A stretch of 5,826 nucleotides of DNA. It comes from JABDNZ01 sp964407425 (GTDB lineage: Bacteria > Gemmatimonadota > Gemmatimonadetes > Longimicrobiales > Gaopeijiaceae). This document shows positions 4,491 to 5,826 of the stretch, piece by piece. Below the pieces are notes generated by a model. It saw only the letters and a program-made list of their open reading frames with translations, made no database searches and was not told the DNA's origin. The DNA lies in the NCBI GenBank assembly GCA_964407425.1, contig CAYOVN010000198.1:1-5826 (forward strand), given 5' to 3'. How positions within the stretch are numbered: the first letter of the stretch is position 1; every line of letters begins with the position of its first letter. The position numbers and the translations under genes are program-made.

Positions 4491-5826
4491 TCAGGACACT
4501 TCAAAAAACTCACGCACTGAAGGCTTCATCACCTTCCCCATGGCGTTTCGGGGGAAGGCGTCCACGACCTTCACGACTTTCGGGACCTTGTACTTCGAAA
4601 GGCGCTCCCCAGCCCAGTCCCTGAGTTCATCCAAGGGCAGCGGACTGTCGTCCAGAGTTTTTATGGCAGCCGCTACAGCCTCCCCCCATAGATCGTCAGG
4701 AACACCGACGACGGCGCACTCCTGGATCATGGGGTGCTGGCGAAGAACGTCCTCGATTTCCAGGGCCGAGAGCTTGTATCCCCCCGATTTTATGATGTCG
4801 ACGGAGAGGCGCCCAAGGATCCGGAAGTACCCATCCTCGAGAACTGCCATGTCCCCGGTCCGGAACCATCCGTCTTGGAAGCTCTCCTCGGTGATCGTAG
4901 GCAGGTTCCAGTATTCTGTGAACACGGCCGGGCCTTTGACCTGGATCTCTCCGGGTTCTCCTTCTTCTCCGACCACTCCTCCGGACTCGTCCACAAGGCG
5001 AACATCCATCCGGGGCAGAGGTCGGCCCACGGCCCCGGGGCGACGTTCCCCCTCCAGGGGATTGGAGAGCCCCATCCCGATCTCGGTCATGCCGTATCGT
5101 TCCAGAAGCTTCTGACCGGTGAGATCGGTCCACACCTCATGCGTGGCTGCCGGAAGGGCCGCCGATCCGGAGATCATGAGGCGCATCGTCCCGAACCCCT
5201 TGTTCCATCCCTCCCGTACCTCCGCCTCTGCTGACTCCAGTCTCTGGATGAGCTTCACGTAGATAGTGGGAACGGCCATAAAAACGGTGTACCTACCTTC
5301 TCCCACCCGATCCAGAATCCCATCTAAATCGAAGGACGCAAAGGCATCCACCGAGGCTCCGGACCACAGGGCGCAGCTGAGGACGTTGACGATGCCGTGA
5401 ATGTGATGGAGGGGGAGGAAGAGCGGGATTACGTCGGTTTCCACCCAACCCCAGGCCTCGACCAGGGACGTGATCTGGGCTTCGATATTCCCATGGGTGC
5501 TGACCACGCCCTTTGGTTTGCTGGTGGTTCCACTCGTATACAGGATCATGGCCCGCCGATTCAGAGACAGCCGGGGGAGGGAGAGGCCGTCCGGGTCCCC
5601 CTGCGCACCCGAGTCGGCTCCCCGGGTCCGACTCGTCTCCTGACTCTCCCCCAGAGCAGTCTCCACGGTGGAGAGTTCGAGTCCTAACCGGTGGCAGAGG
5701 GGCACCAACCTCTCCTTCAGGTCCTCCATGACGAGGACCGAGGCCACCCCGGAGTCGGTCAGTATATGCTCCAACTCCGGTTCCTTGGCGGAGACGCTGA
5801 GGGGGACCGCAACCCCTCCACTCCGC
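4491..5826 (-). CDS. Acyl-CoA ligase, malonyl-CoA synthetase (MatB/ACSF3) type, 5' end outside the window
   Basis: This ATP-dependent ligase of the ANL superfamily activates a carboxylic acid to an acyl-AMP and then to its CoA thioester. The frame is open to the window edge, where it already reads like the family (GGVAVPLSVSAKEPELEHIL). Of a usual length near 500 residues, 444 are visible and roughly 60 N-terminal ones are missing. Counting from the first complete codon, it has the P-loop TSGTTSKPKG (97-106), LPLHHIHGIVN (137-147), YGMTEIG (244-250), FRTGD (321-325), GRLSVDIIKSGGYK (338-351) and the C-terminal AMGKVMK with the catalytic Lys431. The LPLHHIHG and SVDIIKSGGYK blocks and the YGMTEIGMGLSNPL run are characteristic of malonyl-CoA synthetases (bacterial MatB, animal ACSF3), so malonate or methylmalonate is the best substrate guess. 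The P-loop has Ser in place of the usual second Gly. The gene ends 94 bases before the SDR gene. Another short-chain or long-chain acyl substrate cannot be excluded. Confidence 0.9.
   Translation of the reverse strand, partial: RSGGVAVPLSVSAKEPELEHILTDSGVASVLVMEDLKERLVPLCHRLGLELSTVETALGESQETSRTRGADSGAQGDPDGLSLPRLSLNRRAMILYTSGTTSKPKGVVSTHGNIEAQITSLVEAWGWVETDVIPLFLPLHHIHGIVNVLSCALWSGASVDAFASFDLDGILDRVGEGRYTVFMAVPTIYVKLIQRLESAEAEVREGWNKGFGTMRLMISGSAALPAATHEVWTDLTGQKLLERYGMTEIGMGLSNPLEGERRPGAVGRPLPRMDVRLVDESGGVVGEEGEPGEIQVKGPAVFTEYWNLPTITEESFQDGWFRTGDMAVLEDGYFRILGRLSVDIIKSGGYKLSALEIEDVLRQHPMIQECAVVGVPDDLWGEAVAAAIKTLDDSPLPLDELRDWAGERLSKYKVPKVVKVVDAFPRNAMGKVMKPSVREFFEVS

Noticed and set aside
4447..5115. 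Plus-strand 222-codon frame opposite the ligase gene
   Set aside because: It is an antisense shadow, rich in Ser, Arg and Pro. The minus-strand ligase has every family motif over the same bases.

Overview
The window comes from a Gram-negative bacterium with a moderately high GC content, close to 60% by eye. It encodes two proteins with lipoprotein-type signal peptides and strongly GC-ending codons. The long Gly/Glu/His-rich lipoprotein, the secreted M14 peptidase and the general style would fit Gemmatimonadota or a neighbouring environmental phylum. This is an impression from protein style; the window has no rRNA or marker gene that would prove it.

Layout. Bases 1-534 hold no gene I can call with confidence, only two weak overlapping antisense reading frames and some secondary structure. 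At 535-1131 (+) lies a lipoprotein with an acidic, Gly/His-rich spacer and a C-terminal beta domain resembling FxLYD. A strong hairpin at 1155-1182 separates it from the convergent minus-strand block and looks like a terminator for both sides. Read in the direction of transcription, the minus-strand block is: an acyl-CoA ligase of the malonyl-CoA synthetase (MatB/ACSF3) type, cut by the right edge (4491-5826); a small NAD(P)-binding Rossmann protein of the atypical SDR type (3716-4396); an exported M14 zinc carboxypeptidase lipoprotein (2316-3599); and a polytopic acyltransferase-3 membrane protein (1234-2301).

How the genes work together. The peptidase and acyltransferase are almost certainly co-transcribed: only 14 bases separate them, and those bases contain a perfect Shine-Dalgarno sequence in front of a TTG start. 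Both act at the envelope, one cutting peptides outside the inner membrane and one moving acyl groups across or at the membrane. The ligase and the SDR protein lie upstream on the same strand with gaps of 94 and 116 bases, so they may form a loose operon or separate units. The 116-base gap carries a plausible extended -10 promoter with nearby palindromes, suggesting that the peptidase-acyltransferase pair can be transcribed on its own. I recognise no single pathway uniting the four genes. I found no mobile element, CRISPR array, tRNA or defence system, and overall this is an ordinary chromosomal stretch with a few local oddities.
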